Shown: piece after piece, positions 47,059 to 59,691 of the stretch
Layout: every line of letters begins with the position of its first letter
How positions within the stretch are numbered: the first letter of the stretch is position 1
Assembly (NCBI GenBank): GCA_013339765.2
Contig: CM023450.1
Location: forward strand, 187,134,688 to 187,198,687
DNA: 64,000 bases
Source of the DNA: Haemaphysalis longicornis
Lineage: Eukaryota; Arthropoda; Arachnida; Ixodida; Ixodidae
Reading direction: 5' to 3'
Notes under the pieces: generated by a model
The model's database searches: none
What the model was told of the DNA's origin: nothing
What the model saw: only the letters and a program-made list of their open reading frames with translations
Position numbers and translations under genes: made by a program

Positions 47059-47469
47059 ATGGCTGAGCTGCTGCTGCAAAACTCCCCGGTTTTTTCTGAA
47101 AACCAAAAACCTTCATCTATACCAGCCACCTCACTTTGGCACACCTTCTCCCTTCGCCCCCCGGGTCACTTCCGCCGTTCTCGCACCAGTCGTGCGCCGT
47201 TAATGTGCAAGTTTTTTTACTGCGAAGGCGTCTTCTGTCTAGCGACGTTATCACCATTTTGTACCTGCAAAACTATTGGTGAGATGCCAGTTGTACACAG
47301 GGAGGAAGACTATTGGGAACCCGAAAGTAGCCTGGCTGCGCAGAAACGGAAATTGGCGTTAAAGCAGTTTGACGATACCACCAAGGACGATCCAGACCCG
47401 GACGCTGATCCTATGCGCGATGTTCACCGGGACTGCGAATATTGTAGTGCGAAAAAGGCAAGTCGCTAG
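47059..47469 (+). pseudogene. Truncated counterpart of the 195-codon frame (copy B)
   Basis: 136 codons are open, with the same Pro-rich start, Cys cluster and DDPDPDADPM..RDCEYCSAKK. A single-base deletion in the KKGK region then leads to a stop (KKASR). The downstream similarity continues in another frame. Confidence 0.4.
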
Positions 47470-50400
47470 GACTAAAAGGCCGCGGATGGCTTCGGCAGCG
47501 GGGAATGGTATTGAAGTTTAGGTCCTGCGTAGGCGTGCGTTTTCTTTTAAATGATACAAGTGGTCAGTGAGCCATACTCAAACAAGTTTTGTATTTACTG
47601 TGTCAGTTTCTCTTGAAAGTCACTAGCGCAACCCTTTCAAACTAGCCAGGCACATGTTCTTCCTAAACGGACATGACTTTACTGATTTAAAAGAGTGACG
47701 GCTACATGATGGCGTATATCTGGGTTGGTTTGGGTATTTCTCTTTCTTTCACCGGGCGGAAACAATCACGCCGATATTATTATATAATAAAGTGCTGAGT
47801 GAATGAAGTGGCATCATTTCTTTGAAACATTTAAACATCACCTGAAGACACAATGCCTACAGGCTTTTATTCTAATCTGCCATTCCAGGTTTCGTTAATG
47901 TCGCTGGTAATGTCACTATAAGCCTTCCTGCAAGCGATATTATAAGTAAGTACAACCTCTTTTTGATACTTTGCCGCGTGCAGCTTCACCGAGGATTTAA
48001 ATAAATATACCGCTATCATACCTTGTTTTAGTTTTTATACTTTTTACTCTGATTGAGGACGCACAGTTTGTGCCTATATTATCCCAGTTCTTGGAATAAT
48101 TACCGGCTAAAATAACGATGGGAGGAAAACATTCCGAGTGAAGTGAGGTGTTAAGCAAATATTTTGTGGAATAAGGTCGCTTGTCACAGCACGAGTAAAC
48201 ATTTCATCAGAAGCTGCGAACAGTAAGTACTTGTGTACACTGCTAACCATGGCTTTGCTGGAACTTCGATTGGCAATTAAGAAACAGTGTGCAATAGGAT
48301 TTAGTATTTCGTCTGAGATTTCTGCGAATAAGTTTCTTGAGCTCGGGAAAATCTACTTTGTGTCCACCAATGTTAAGCATGAAAAACGCACTTCGTTCTA
48401 TGCGACCAGATATGCGCAGGATTCCGCGTAGCCACTCACATGTCACAGAACGTTATGAAAGCCGGCGGAAATGTGATTTAGTTCCCTCTCAGAAAACAAA
48501 GAATGCCATCAATTTTTCGTTACATTGATGAGTTTTTCTCCTTGTGCAACGCAAGTGTGAGCACGCCTCTCAACCGATGCCTGAGAAATGTTCTGAAATA
48601 ATTTAAGGCACGCTGCTGGGCATTTTGATACGCGCACCAGCTCCCCGAAGACCCCTGATTCAGGTTTCCGGACATCGGCGTTGATTTCCGGTAGCACCAC
48701 GCTTGATGGAGGTACGAGATCCCGTTCGACCGAAGCGTTCCGTTCCTTTTGTGCGAGGACGATCACTGAAGAGCGTTGAATAGCTACCTTACCTTGCAAT
48801 TGGCGGGCAAAAAATCATGATCGCTGGAGATGGTAGCAAGCTTTAAAAAAAGCCGACTGCCGAAAAAATGAAGGCTACACAAAAAGCTTCCTGAATTCGG
48901 CTTGCAAGACGTCCTGCAGAGGGTAACAAAATGCAAGAGACGACCTCGCCAACCCAAGGAACAAAACAGAAGTGCGACAGTTTTGCCGTACGTGCTTGTG
49001 TTCAGCCATGCATAACGTGTGGGAAAGAAACATGGCGCCAAATTGGTTTTTTCCTTGTACAACAAGACCTACGGCATGTAACATGAGGTAAACAGTGGAG
49101 CTGAGAAGCCCGTCTGCAACAACAAACACCGCACAAGATACGCTGAATGCAGCACAAAAATGTGCTGTATGGAATTGCTCTGAAGTGCATGATTTGTTTC
49201 TGGCCAAACCGGGCTTTGCTTGAACAACACGGCCCGAGAGCACGCTGCATCGCTTCACGCAACTTCGTGCCGCCATCTTTCTCTCATGCATCAAGAGTCT
49301 TATTGTGAAGCTTATATTACAGAAATCACTATTGTTTGAAAAAGGAGACGCATGTAAAGACGAAAAATATTACAAGTTATCGCGATATACCAAGCTGGAG
49401 ATGATTGCTTTAGTGTCCTGTCTGTGGCCTTGGCAAACATAGGAAAGGGTTAAGCGAAGAAATTTCTGCGATTTTTGTCAATGACTTCCGCGTAACGTTT
49501 GATGTGTAAAAAGATATGTTTTTTTCAGTAAAAATAAGCTGGCACTCAGTGGTGTGTCATGTGTTCTCTTTTTTTGTTAGCTTAAATGCAAGCCGCTTAA
49601 ATTCCGATGATGAAATGCGTCCTGCGTGTGCGTTATACGCATTTCTCATTCCATACGCACAAATACATGTTCACGCTTCATTTGCTCTTCATATTCAAAA
49701 TTGCATGTAAGAAAAATACCTTAGGTGATTACTTACGTGGCGACTTTACACTTTATTACACACGATGATTACAAACTCTGCCCGAAATCTGACACGAAGT
49801 AGTCGTCTTTCAGCTTTTATGTCCGAGTCATTGCCAATGGAGCATCAGAAAGCAATATAGGGCTAAGTCCGGATGAGGCAGCGTTGTGTAAGAAAATAAT
49901 GCTTTCTTAGCCGATTAAGTTGAACATTGAATGTTTGTCGGCAATTCTGAAGACCCACATTGTATAAGGTTTACCTTGTATACTCCAAGAAAGATGGTTG
50001 CCGATTGGTGTTGTCTCAGAATTTCACATTTATATTTTACAAAAGCTAAATAAAAAGGCACCGACATAACTTGTGGAGATTTAATTATACATACTCATGA
50101 AAACTGCGTGCGAGTGAAGGCTTGGTCGCACTCGAAAGACTGCCCACACGGGGGCACGCTGATGATAAGGGTGCAATATTCGGGTAATGTTTATTCAAAC
50201 CTGGCACTTAAAATTTATTATCAAAGTTTCGAAGAATTGTAAGTGATGTTTTAAAATTAAGATAAGGATTGAAAGAAAATACTGATCACATAGCATTGAA
50301 GTAACTTCAGCTCAGCTAGAACACAAAAGTCGGATAAGCACTTTACACACCCAATTTAGAATGTTTTGAAAATATTACAGTTTTTTGGAAGCTGTGCAAT

Positions 50401-51325
50401 TCTCTTGGCGCAATGGTATGACTGCTGTAATTATTAACCACGAAGCTGTTGAGCCAATCGTAATAATTTGTGTCTGCAGTTAAAATATCGCAAGAAACTA
50501 CCGAACGCGCGCACGTGAGCGCGTTCATCGCGGTGACGCTGGCATTTACAAAACCAAGAAAATGTCTTGCTGTCCTGTGTACGAGCCTCAAGACGAACGC
50601 CCAGCGTCTCCGGGGCACACTTGGTAGGCGAAGCATACCAACTTAAGGAGATTTGCTAATATTGGCCAAAAGAAAAGATCTAGTGTCCGCCGTTACTGTT
50701 GCAAAACTTGGTCGGAACGAGATGGACTGCAGGGTTCGTCGTAATCCTGGTAACACTTCCCCGTAACGAGAAAGATACGTCAGTGGGTACGATCCTTCAG
50801 GGTGACTTTATTGATAATCACTTCGAACAAAGTGAAAGAAGCTCGCACCAATAGCAATAATGATGGAGTAAAGCTCATTGCACCGGCAAAGAACAAGCAA
50901 ATCGGCTGCAGACGTGGGCTCTAACCGTCACAGTGGTCGTGAAATTGAATGCAGCTTCGTTACCTTCAAGTCTTGGGCGTTAGCATAAACTTCTTTCACT
51001 TTTATTTTCGCAGTATGTCTCAGCCAGCAGTAGATACTAAGCTAGTACATAGCCTCAAGGTAGGTGAACGTATGCTAAGGCAAAGCAAAAGAACAGCATG
51101 ATTTGTTCATGGTCAGACTACTACACGGCACTGAACGAAGGCGTAGAAGAGGTTCTTGTTATTGTTAAAGGAGCGCTCGTTTTTTTATGTGTAGCAACTT
51201 TACCTTCGCCTTAATTTCTTGTTTACGTGGACATCATTGTGCCCTTTTTAGGCATTCATGTTCACTGATTTCTGCTTCCCCATCCCCGATGCTTCGATAC
51301 ACTTTATAGTGGTTCTTCGAAGAGG
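47470..51325. other. No gene assigned; conserved with copy A
   Basis: This matches about 28050-31660. The short frames (48875-49294 on the minus strand, 50343-50636 on the minus strand) share words with copy A, but their frames are not maintained. Confidence 0.35.
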
Positions 51326-51604
51326 ATGTTACATACGTACCGCCAGCTTGCATCCGCGAACAAACTATCGACGAGGAAGGTTGGCGTAATTTCTACAAAC
51401 GGGCGAATACCCTCAACCGCGGGAAAAGATTTAAATTTTAACGCCAAGAAGCCGGAACGTTTTTGTCGGACCTCTTATAAAGCATTCAGCCGTCAACTGA
51501 TGCAAGAAAGAGCCTCGACCAACCTTTGTGTCGCTGATATTTTAGACGCTGTGGCTCAATCATTAGGTATAACTGCAGTTCAAACTTTTTCCAAACACCG
51601 GTGA
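51326..51604 (+). pseudogene. Unassigned coding-like frame (copy B counterpart of 31664-31921)
   Basis: 92 codons are open, with RKVGVISTNGRIPSTAGKD, SYKAFSRQLMQERAS and CVADILDAVAQSLGI. It is longer than the copy-A frame, which stops after MQQRS. No family was recognised. Confidence 0.3.
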
Positions 51605-52303
51605 CAATTCTTTTGTTGACAACAAATTCTCGAGTCGTGTTAACTGGCGGCCTTTCACTACGAAGTCCTTCAACCGATTGTCCAAGGGATAGTAGGTAAA
51701 TGAGCGGAAGCGACTAGCCCAGCTAAAATGCGCCTCACTCCTTGCAAAGCTCTGGAGCTACTATTTGCTCATTGAAGATATCGTTCATGAGAAAATTACT
51801 TGTATGGGGCTCCAGCCAGTAAGCCAAATAAATCCTATAGACGTCCGCCATAATTAGGTTGTTACATAATTTCAATTACCTAAGTCCCCAACGCTACGGA
51901 AATACCGGTTAATGCAGAAAATAAAACTAGAAGCCCACAACTTCGTATACAAGTACATAGGGCACGCCGCACGCTACCTGCATGAATTGCTGCTCTTCAA
52001 AACGTACTCTCTGGAAAGATGCCCGCCGGGATGATGATCCCGTCCACCTGCTGCCCAGTTTCAGACACATATTGATTGCCCTAATTCCTAACCCATGAGA
52101 AGGTACTACCTCCCCGCTACGTTATCTGCATCCACCAAGGACTGCGTTGACGCTCACCGCCCTTCGACCGCCGTTCATCTCTGCGGAACACTAACCGATA
52201 CAACTCTCGAAGGGAACCCTTCATCAACAAACTATCCCGAAAATCCTGATTTGATGTTGCCAAATCAATACAATTTCCTAGCAGCTCAAGTTGGCGGTGT
52301 TGA

Positions 52304-52660
52304 AAGAAAAGCTGAATGGTTCGAAGTATGTACACTATTAGAGCTAGACAAGGACCTATATCCAGCCACATGAGACTTTATGGCTTTCTCTCTTTAGCTT
52401 TAGGACGAATTCTTTTCAATAGCTTGCAAAAGACAGCTGAATGGTTTTGAGTCTGTAGAGTTAGAGCTAAACAACGGCCTATATCCAGCCAAAGGCGCTT
52501 TTATGGCTTTGTCTCTTTAGCTTTAGGACGAACTCTTTTCGATAGCTGGCAAAAGACGGCTGAGTGGTTTAAAGTCTGTAGACTAAAAACTAAACAATGG
52601 TCTATAGACAGCCAAGGGAGCTTTGTCGCGGCTGGTCTACAGAACTAAAGCCATACATTT
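52304..52660 (+). repeat. ~120-bp tandem repeat at the right edge of copy B
   Basis: Three units start near 52310, 52428 and 52552. Each has AAAGACRGCTGARTGGTTT, a GAGTCTGTAGA-like word, ..CTAAACAA.G.CCTATA..CAGCCA, GGCTTT.TCTCTTTAGC and TTTAGGACGAA.TC in order. The repeat begins exactly where similarity to copy A ends, so it sits at the duplication breakpoint. Confidence 0.7.
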
Positions 52661-55600
52661 TTCTTTAGCTGGCTACAGTAACCTGAATAGCTGTAACTCT
52701 ATAGACTAAACACAGTAGGATGTTCTATAATCGTTTAAAGAGAATTGTATGGTTTACACTCTTTATTGCAGGGCGCATAAAAACTTCAATAGCTGGCTAT
52801 AGCCTGATTTATGCCCTTTTATGGGTGACCATAGAGACCCATTTCCATAGAGACCCATACATTTTTCCATAGACGATCATAAGGCATTTTTGTATGGGTG
52901 AGCCCACGTCGTCGGTGGAACTCGATGCGATTGGCCTTCTGCGTCGTTTTTAGGTGCCCATGGCGGCGGCGGCCGCACCATTGGCAACGCGAACGCACAA
53001 CGCGGCCGGTGTAACAATCTACTGCACATTAGGCCGGAGGTCTGAGCTGAACAGAAATGATTGAATTTCGGTATCAGTTAATGCGCGGAGACGTACACCG
53101 TCAACTTAACCATCCAGTCAACTTAACCATCCAGTGCAACATGTTTCGAATTTGATGTTATCGTTGGTTAGCCATTCTCTACATCTCGGCGCCTCGGTCA
53201 TGTTGTCTGCTAAATAATGTATCACACAATATCCCGAGCAGAGCGTAGAATCATAACGTTCACTCGCCGAGGCGTACTACGTTGCTCAACACCCTTCTCG
53301 TCATCGGCGCGCCCTACTGCAAGGTGCCCTGCCCCTACCTGTGGGCCTCTCCTGGCTCGTCCGTGTGCCACAAGAGGCGTGTTGGCAGCGTGCGGACAGT
53401 CGCCTGATTAGGCACTGTGGCCAAAGAGAGGTGGTGCTTTTGTGAGGACCACGTGAACGAGAAATCGCCAGCGCCTAAGTTACATTCTGCTCACTTGCTC
53501 ATACAGCAACAAAGTTTCCAGCACTAAATGGTGAATTTAGTGCAGAGAACATTACATTTATAAACAAAAACGGCTGAACGTTAATAATTTCATAATGCAG
53601 AATTTTTCGGCAGCCAAACTGCAGCATTCTCGGTAACAGCACAAAAGTGCTGCGTCTCAAGTTGTGATCGCGCAATGAGCGAACGTAAGCTGAGCGCGCT
53701 ACTCTGCAGTTACCTCGGCGCGTCACCACCACAAAGAATGTTTTAGCAAATCGTCTTTGAGCCTTCTCCGCAAATGTCACGGGGTTAGTATAAGTGGTGC
53801 ATCGAGGAAACCGCGAAGCACATCCACCAGTTGCCTCACTCGTTCAGCATTTACTCCTGAGTACTGCAGTCGCTGAAGCAGTACTCGCTTGTGGGTTCTC
53901 CGACAGCAGAGATGGTAAGCCGCGATGTCGATGGCTCATACTGCGTATCGGGAAGTGACCGCGAATGCGTCTTAGGAAACGAACGCACATCATTGTCGAG
54001 CGCACGACGTCACGCGCTGCTATGGCGTCCCCTCGCAGCGCGTCGCCACCCCCAGCAAGTCTCTCGGCCTCCCCCTCATACTTTCTCCATTCATCACCAC
54101 CGAGGAGCACCGAGGGCTGCCAAAGTGCTACGCACTAAAATGGAACCTAAAAACGGAGGTGTCGTACCTTGCATACGATCTTGCCAATTTGGACCCCTAG
54201 CACCCTGTGCTTTTGAACACTCCTCCATAAAACCGGCGTTGTCGGGAATTCGAATATAAAGTATATACTTATAGCCTGGTAAGTATTTTTGTTTAGCTTT
54301 TCCAGCTGTTTGGATGATTATTTCTGTAATAACACCATTGCAGTAAGCGTCTCTGAAATTCCTACAAATGTCTTTGTTTTAGCGACTGAATTCTTGGGCA
54401 GGAAAAACGGGGAAAAAGGACTGGTCGTGCTTCCCATAGCTTCCCGTATTGCTTCCCGTGGTTTTGTTTTACGCTTTACAAGTATCGATTCATTTGCGTT
54501 TGTTAGTATCTGTATTAACTTTGCCGACTCCCGCTTGATAGCGGCTTAGATTTTCAAGTACCGTACCAGTCAGCGAAGCCTTGCACGTGCGCTTTAGTGG
54601 GGCTACTTTGACTTTATACACTTTAAGATGGTCGATACAATCGAATAACTTATAACCTAAATGCACATTTGTGGAGGCACAAATAGTACTGTGGCGTTGT
54701 TTGCACTGAATGAACAAATAGAGATTACCTTCCCGCCCCTGCCTACAGACAATGTTGGAGGGTCAGCGCGCCACGCAATAGAGTACTCAAGCTAATCCTG
54801 CTCGAGTAAGCGTCATACGAAGCATCGTAGGAAATCGGCAAGGAGAATGCAGACGGGCGCACCGCTCTTTTGAATTGATTTCTCTGCAGAATAAAGTTAG
54901 GTAAACTCATCGAGAGTTGTCAAGACATGTGCCGGGGCTCTATACTAAAAGTTGCGCAAGTGATACAACAATGTTTTTGGATTACTCCGGTGTCTATGTA
55001 TAGCATTTGTTCTTTGCGTTTCTGGTCTGCCAATGGGCATAGCTTCTCGAGCGATATCTGGGAGAACATAAGGTCTTTTTAGGGTGTGATGTAAACAAAT
55101 ATGAGGGGTTCTCTGGCTCCGGTGACATCCCGCAGACCAGGAACAGAGACTGATTGAAACGTTTTTTACGAACGTTGTTCTGAATCATAGAAACAGTTCG
55201 CACGGTGTAAACATTGTGTGGTAAGATAGGAGCAACAGACGCTGTAGCACTTTTTTTACCCGGTTTAATTAACTTACTCTCGCGCTCTATGACTTCGTAA
55301 AACGTAAAACGTTGCCTCCAATTTATCTGATATGTTGACTCGAGCCCACAATTGCACAAAAAGTGAAAACCACCACTTATTACTTATCTCATGAAAGCGT
55401 TACACAGAGCCATCCTTAATGTCTATCATTAACCCACAGGAAACAGTAGCCATCAGCTCTTTTTTTGCATGGTCGCAAAAATAATTGCCGTTGTAAAAAC
55501 ACGCATGATCTTCAAGCTATGCCGCAAACTTACCCACACTTTTTCTCATCATATCGCGAAGCCCCCCGTGTACAAGAAGTGTCAAGCAATGACTGTGTTT

Positions 55601-56849
55601 TAAATGGGTTGTAAGAAAGAGAGTTATAATAAAACACACACGTAACGCTTTTTCGGGCTATCTGAATATCCCAATGTATAAAGTACTGCCTCATCCAGAA
55701 GTAACCATCATCTCAAATACTGCAGAGGTGGAACGAGATTGCTGCAACTGTGCAAGCGAGGCTGTGGGACAAAGAAGAGCACCTCCTCAGCAGAGATTCA
55801 TTCGGTCAACCTTGTGTAGTAGCGAGTCCACATTTCCCTTCATTGAACAAATCGACTGTCCACCTCCATGCGCAACCACTTTAGAGCACGTGACGTGGCG
55901 CTGGTCAGGAAAGCAATACAGCTGAGTGTGTTGGGAATCTCTGGGTCCTTACAAGTAGCCTTTGAACTTTCAAGCTGTAAACTTTCAAAGCGTAAACTCT
56001 GTGTAGTGTGTAGTAAGCAAAGTTAAGCCGTAATATTAGAGATGGTCTCGCACATTACCTGGGGTACCATAGGCTTAAAGAACAGAAAAAAAACAGAAGC
56101 AGGATTCCTGGAGTTTAGAAGCGGGCATATTCTGTGCTACCAAATACCTCGAAAAAGTAAGAGCATTGGGTGAGTTTGCTTGTTCCAGGGCACATAGCGG
56201 GGAACTTCGGGGAGTTCCTCTGTAATAACCACCGTCGCAGTCGTTTCGATAAAGCTAAGCAAGCAATACAGGTTCAAAAGAGCACATGCCTATGCTCCAC
56301 CAGCAAGCTGTGCTGGTGACGCCGTAGGCAGCTTGGATGACGAGGAGCAATAATCAAAAAATGAGAAACAGCACAGCTACAATTGAGTTAAAAGATTTAT
56401 ACGAAAACAGATGGAAGAGCGTAGGAGAAAGTTCAGAGGGAAAACGTATAATAGGTGGATGCACTAGTAGAGAAGATACGGCGGTTGGATTTACGAGAGA
56501 TCTTGGCTGAGTCTAATAACACAGTCATCTTTACACGAAGAAATAGCAAATGAATGCAGAAAGGTTACTACGCTATAAGGAAATATAGACTGTTTTAGGT
56601 GGCAACCAAGATATCGTAGGGGACGTGGAGGTGCTAGACAATATTTAGAGCAGCCGTATACACATGAGTAATGGGTGCAACGTAAGCCTGCATATAAAAA
56701 GAAACGAGGGAAAGTAGTGCAACATAGAAAACCCAAGATATAGTCACGTAGTTGCAGGATGCAGGATTTCAAAAAATATTCCTTCAGGACAAACTGGCGG
56801 TTTCGAACTGTGAGAGTGACAAATGTGTGTGTATGCTGAATGTCAAACT
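52661..56849. other. Largely unassigned region
   Basis: Short repeats of ATAGAGACCCAT occur at about 52830-52860. A CpG-rich island-like stretch lies at about 52900-53420 (GGCGGCGGCGGCC) and another at 53880-54130. Frames of 60-122 codons occur, none with a recognised domain. The frame at 55674-55925 ends CPPPCATTLEHVTWRW, which weakly recalls a LINE zinc knuckle. No RNA gene was found. Confidence 0.4.
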
Positions 56850-58090
56850 AGAAACGTCAATTATAGATGCAGCAGCAGCTGTAGGAAGAGCGGCATGTAG
56901 GAAATGGGCTTGCCAACTCAGAAAACTTACGAACCTATGGCGTAAACACAAACACTGATTTGCGGAATGCGGTAAATAAAATGTATTGGCCGAGCTGCAA
57001 AAATAGATTAACACAGCACAACAAACCACTTTCGTGAGCCAAACATGCCATTGATAGTAAAAGCCTAAACGGAACTGAGATGGTAGCTGTGGAAAAAGAT
57101 GATATTAACACTGAACGGAACAGGAGAACATTACGCATTTCATGGAGGAGATCATAACCAAGCAGATCTAGCCTACTCCAGGCTGGTTGTACGCGAACCC
57201 CATTCGACCGATGCTAACTACTGATCTTACAAGCTAAACACGCCATTTCTTATTTCTAACTAAAGAAATATAAATTGCGTTCAGAGATGAAAAAAGAAGA
57301 AAATTTATATGTAAAGACGGCATAACCACCCGTCTCTCAAAGAAGGGACGATATCTTGTACTGTGGAGCTTGTTTAACCATTTCAGAATGCTTAAGGATG
57401 TTAAAGCTGACCTGGAAAAATGCAAACTTATTTCGGAGTCCCAAGAATGTTTAAATAACGTTCTTAACAATTACAGACTCATGTGCCTACCCTCGGTTCT
57501 GTCAAGGTTGTTTACAAAGGTGTATCTTAACCGCCTAAGCAAAAGCCTAGGTTTACAATAACATAGGAACCCCGCAGATTTTAAAATGAATAAACTGCAA
57601 ACATCTGTGTAATCAGTCAAGCAATAAAATTCTGCAGGGTGTAACTCCATTTACGTGGTATTAAGGACTTCATAGAATCCTTTCATTCAGATGACATCGC
57701 TGCAGTGTTGGAAGTCTTGAAGGATCAGGGTGTTAGAGGGGACATACATAAAATTCTATGGCGATATTCACGAAGGATTTATGGTCGGAATAGTGCTTCA
57801 CAATCAACGCAAAAATCGGGCCATTTTGAATAAAGTAGGACATGGAGGTTCTATATGGCCGAAGTTGTCGATAGCATCTGTGGAGGAGTATTACAGGAGC
57901 GTTTGTAAGAAAACCAGGCTTATAGATAAACGCAGAATAATTCAGTGATGTTAGGTTTGCGACGATGCATTTTCTCACTTGTCGCCAGAACAACTGCAAA
58001 AGTGCCCAAAGAAGTACAGTCAGAAATCCGGAGCGCTAAAGAAATGGGCTTTGGTGCACTCTGCAAGTACCCCAAAATAATAAAATGTCA
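56850..58090 (+). pseudogene. RTE-type LINE reverse transcriptase relic
   Basis: Read across frames, the motif order matches the RT domain of RTE-type non-LTR retrotransposons. LNNYRLMCLPSVLSRLFTKV (about 57447-57522) corresponds to the NYRPI..LSVLYKLFTKV block. Next come GVRGDI..-like and GTYIKFYGDIHEG (about 57735) and a SIWPKLSIASVEEYYR block (about 57850). Then the catalytic FADD box appears, with one base missing (AGGTTTGC then GACGATGCA, 57953-57969). HLSPEQLQK follows. Several stops and frameshifts show that it is dead. The endonuclease domain upstream is not recognisable. The enzyme would copy element RNA into DNA at a nicked target. Confidence 0.65.
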
Positions 58091-58158
58091 GCTACCTTTA
58101 TAGCTTAATGGACTAGTATTCAACGGGTAGTGTACTACTGGTATGGCTGGGGTATGAT

Positions 58159-58189
58159 GGGGTATGACAATACTGCATTGTCATACCCC
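58159..58189. repeat. Perfect 13-bp hairpin
   Basis: GGGGTATGACAAT (58159-58171) and ATTGTCATACCCC (58177-58189) are exact complements separated by ACTGC. The hairpin abuts the start of the inverted repeat block at 58188. It may be part of a repeat end. Confidence 0.6.
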
Positions 58190-59691
58190 AGCAAACCACT
58201 AACATCTCTGCGACGTCCCAAAAAGATCCGAACGTCAATGTCCCAGCAGTATCTCTATTAGATATCCGCACAACGTGCAATATTTCTATGAAAAGTTTTG
58301 AATGTTGAGGTAACCTTGCTGGTACTTTATTGTCAGACGTTCTTTCAACTATGCTAAAGACGTAGTCTCGATGTTGCTGCTGCTTCATTTGTGGACAGTA
58401 TTTAAACATATTTTGCTAACGTTCAGATATTGCTGGTATGTCCGTTTTTTACGTCGTACATGTCTATCGCAGTTACATTTATTTTAGCTATATCTGCTAC
58501 ACTTTATTTTCAAACTCTCTACAGGCGTACTGTTTACCGGCGTAAGTTACCGAGGGGTTTTGTGTGTGTTTTCTATGGGTTTCGTACCGAGAGGTTTGTG
58601 CAAGTATTGTAATCAATAAATATTGCATTTACGGAAATAAAAATGCGGAAGCCATAATAAATAAATCAGACTCAAAATATGCCTTAACAAAATTTGATGT
58701 TCATAGGAGTTTTTATTCAGTGAAACCACCATTTTACTTGGTAGTTCTACCTTCGTAATGAAAATACAAATGCTGACGTGACAAAGCGCTGGCGACATTG
58801 TTCAGCAACATATGTTAACAAAAACATCTCCCCCGCTTGTACCGACGGTAAATGTCTGGAGAAACAGAAGAGCTGGCGGGCTCTTCCCCGGTCACTTTCC
58901 TCACTGTACGGACATCTTACCCCGCAACGGCGGAAGAGCCGGCAATAACCCTGGCCCGCATCACCAGGCAGCCACCACACTTTATAATCACTTATTCGAA
59001 GACTGCCAATCAAAACTTTATTCGTGGTAGCGTTTCGGCTACAGCCCTCGAGATTCTCCAAAATCCCCATACTCAACCACTGCACATCGTCTGGACCCCC
59101 ACCCCACTGGGGTTGGAGGCAACGAGGCGGCCCACAAGGCAGCACGAGCACTAATCAGCTCTGCTGGGCTCGCTCCTGCTCGGTCGGCAAGCGATCGTCT
59201 GATCTCGTATCAATAAGCCACCGAGCATTATCGGCTCTCCCGCCGCCGTTTTCCAACTGCCCACACATCCTTTAACAACGCTCAGAAGTGCCTATGGCGA
59301 ATCCTTCAGACCTACTCCTTCGCCCGTCGATCCCTTTTCCCCAAGACCTACTCCTCTGAGTTCCCTGCGCCCAACTGACCCCTCTGTGACTCCCTGGACG
59401 CACTAAGCCACTGCATGTGGGCGCGTCGTCTTAGCCCATTCCACCCCATCCCAGCTTCGAGCATTGGAGGACGCGCTAGGCTGCTCGAAACCGGGGGCGC
59501 AGCTACTTCTGGCTGACCGAGCCGCCACTGCCACCACGCGTTCCTACTCAACTTGCTTGAAAAATAAAGTGATTTTTTCTCTCTCCCTTTGTCAGAGACC
59601 CGGCAGTTGCACATGATATGGATTTCCTAACTTGCTCCTGAAGGCTCTCCATGCGTGGCCGGCCGGGATTGTTTCGTCTGTTGGCTTAAAC
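58188..59691 (+). repeat. Right member of a ~1.5-kb inverted repeat pair (partner 2998-4552)
   Basis: This block aligns with the minus strand of 2998-4552 from CCAGCAAACC to GGCTTAAAC. It covers the conserved frame near 58430-58610, the LINE RNase H relic and sequence past the LINE tail. The two members face outward with their LINE 3' ends and enclose both duplicated copies. Confidence 0.65.
58852..59580 (+). pseudogene. LINE ORF2 3' relic: RNase H plus damaged knuckle
   Basis: The frame at 58852-59154 has ILQNPHTQPLHIVWTPTPLG, the RNase H tail. Later, in other frames, come LEDALGCSKPGAQLLLADRA and a tail with AATAAAGTGATTTTTTCTCT (about 59561-59580). The knuckle Cys/His region near 59390-59430 is altered by frame changes. 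It is the same subfamily as 3128-4022. Confidence 0.65.

Larger units (their letters stand above)
34490..52303 (+). repeat. Segmental duplication, copy B (~18 kb), direct repeat of 4553-32715
   Basis: This is colinear with copy A from ATTTCTAACCGAAAG (about 34490) to a point just before a tandem repeat at about 52304. It lacks the 2-kb block, the 3.8-kb TIR element, most satellite units and the CpG-rich block seen in A. It carries its own small changes, such as a 10-bp minisatellite at 42161-42204. The sequence immediately before 34490 does not match the inverted repeat that precedes copy A, so the two left junctions differ. Confidence 0.85.

Noticed and set aside
55674..55925. LINE zinc knuckle (CPPPCATTLEHVTWRW)
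   Set aside because: The resemblance is limited to one short stretch, the last Cys is missing, and there is no RNase H or tail nearby.
2998..59691. Single giant piggyBac-like element with TTAA ends
   Set aside because: TTAA occurs at both outer edges, but similarity appears to continue weakly beyond it, no transposase is present, and the pair is explained by two copies of one repeat.
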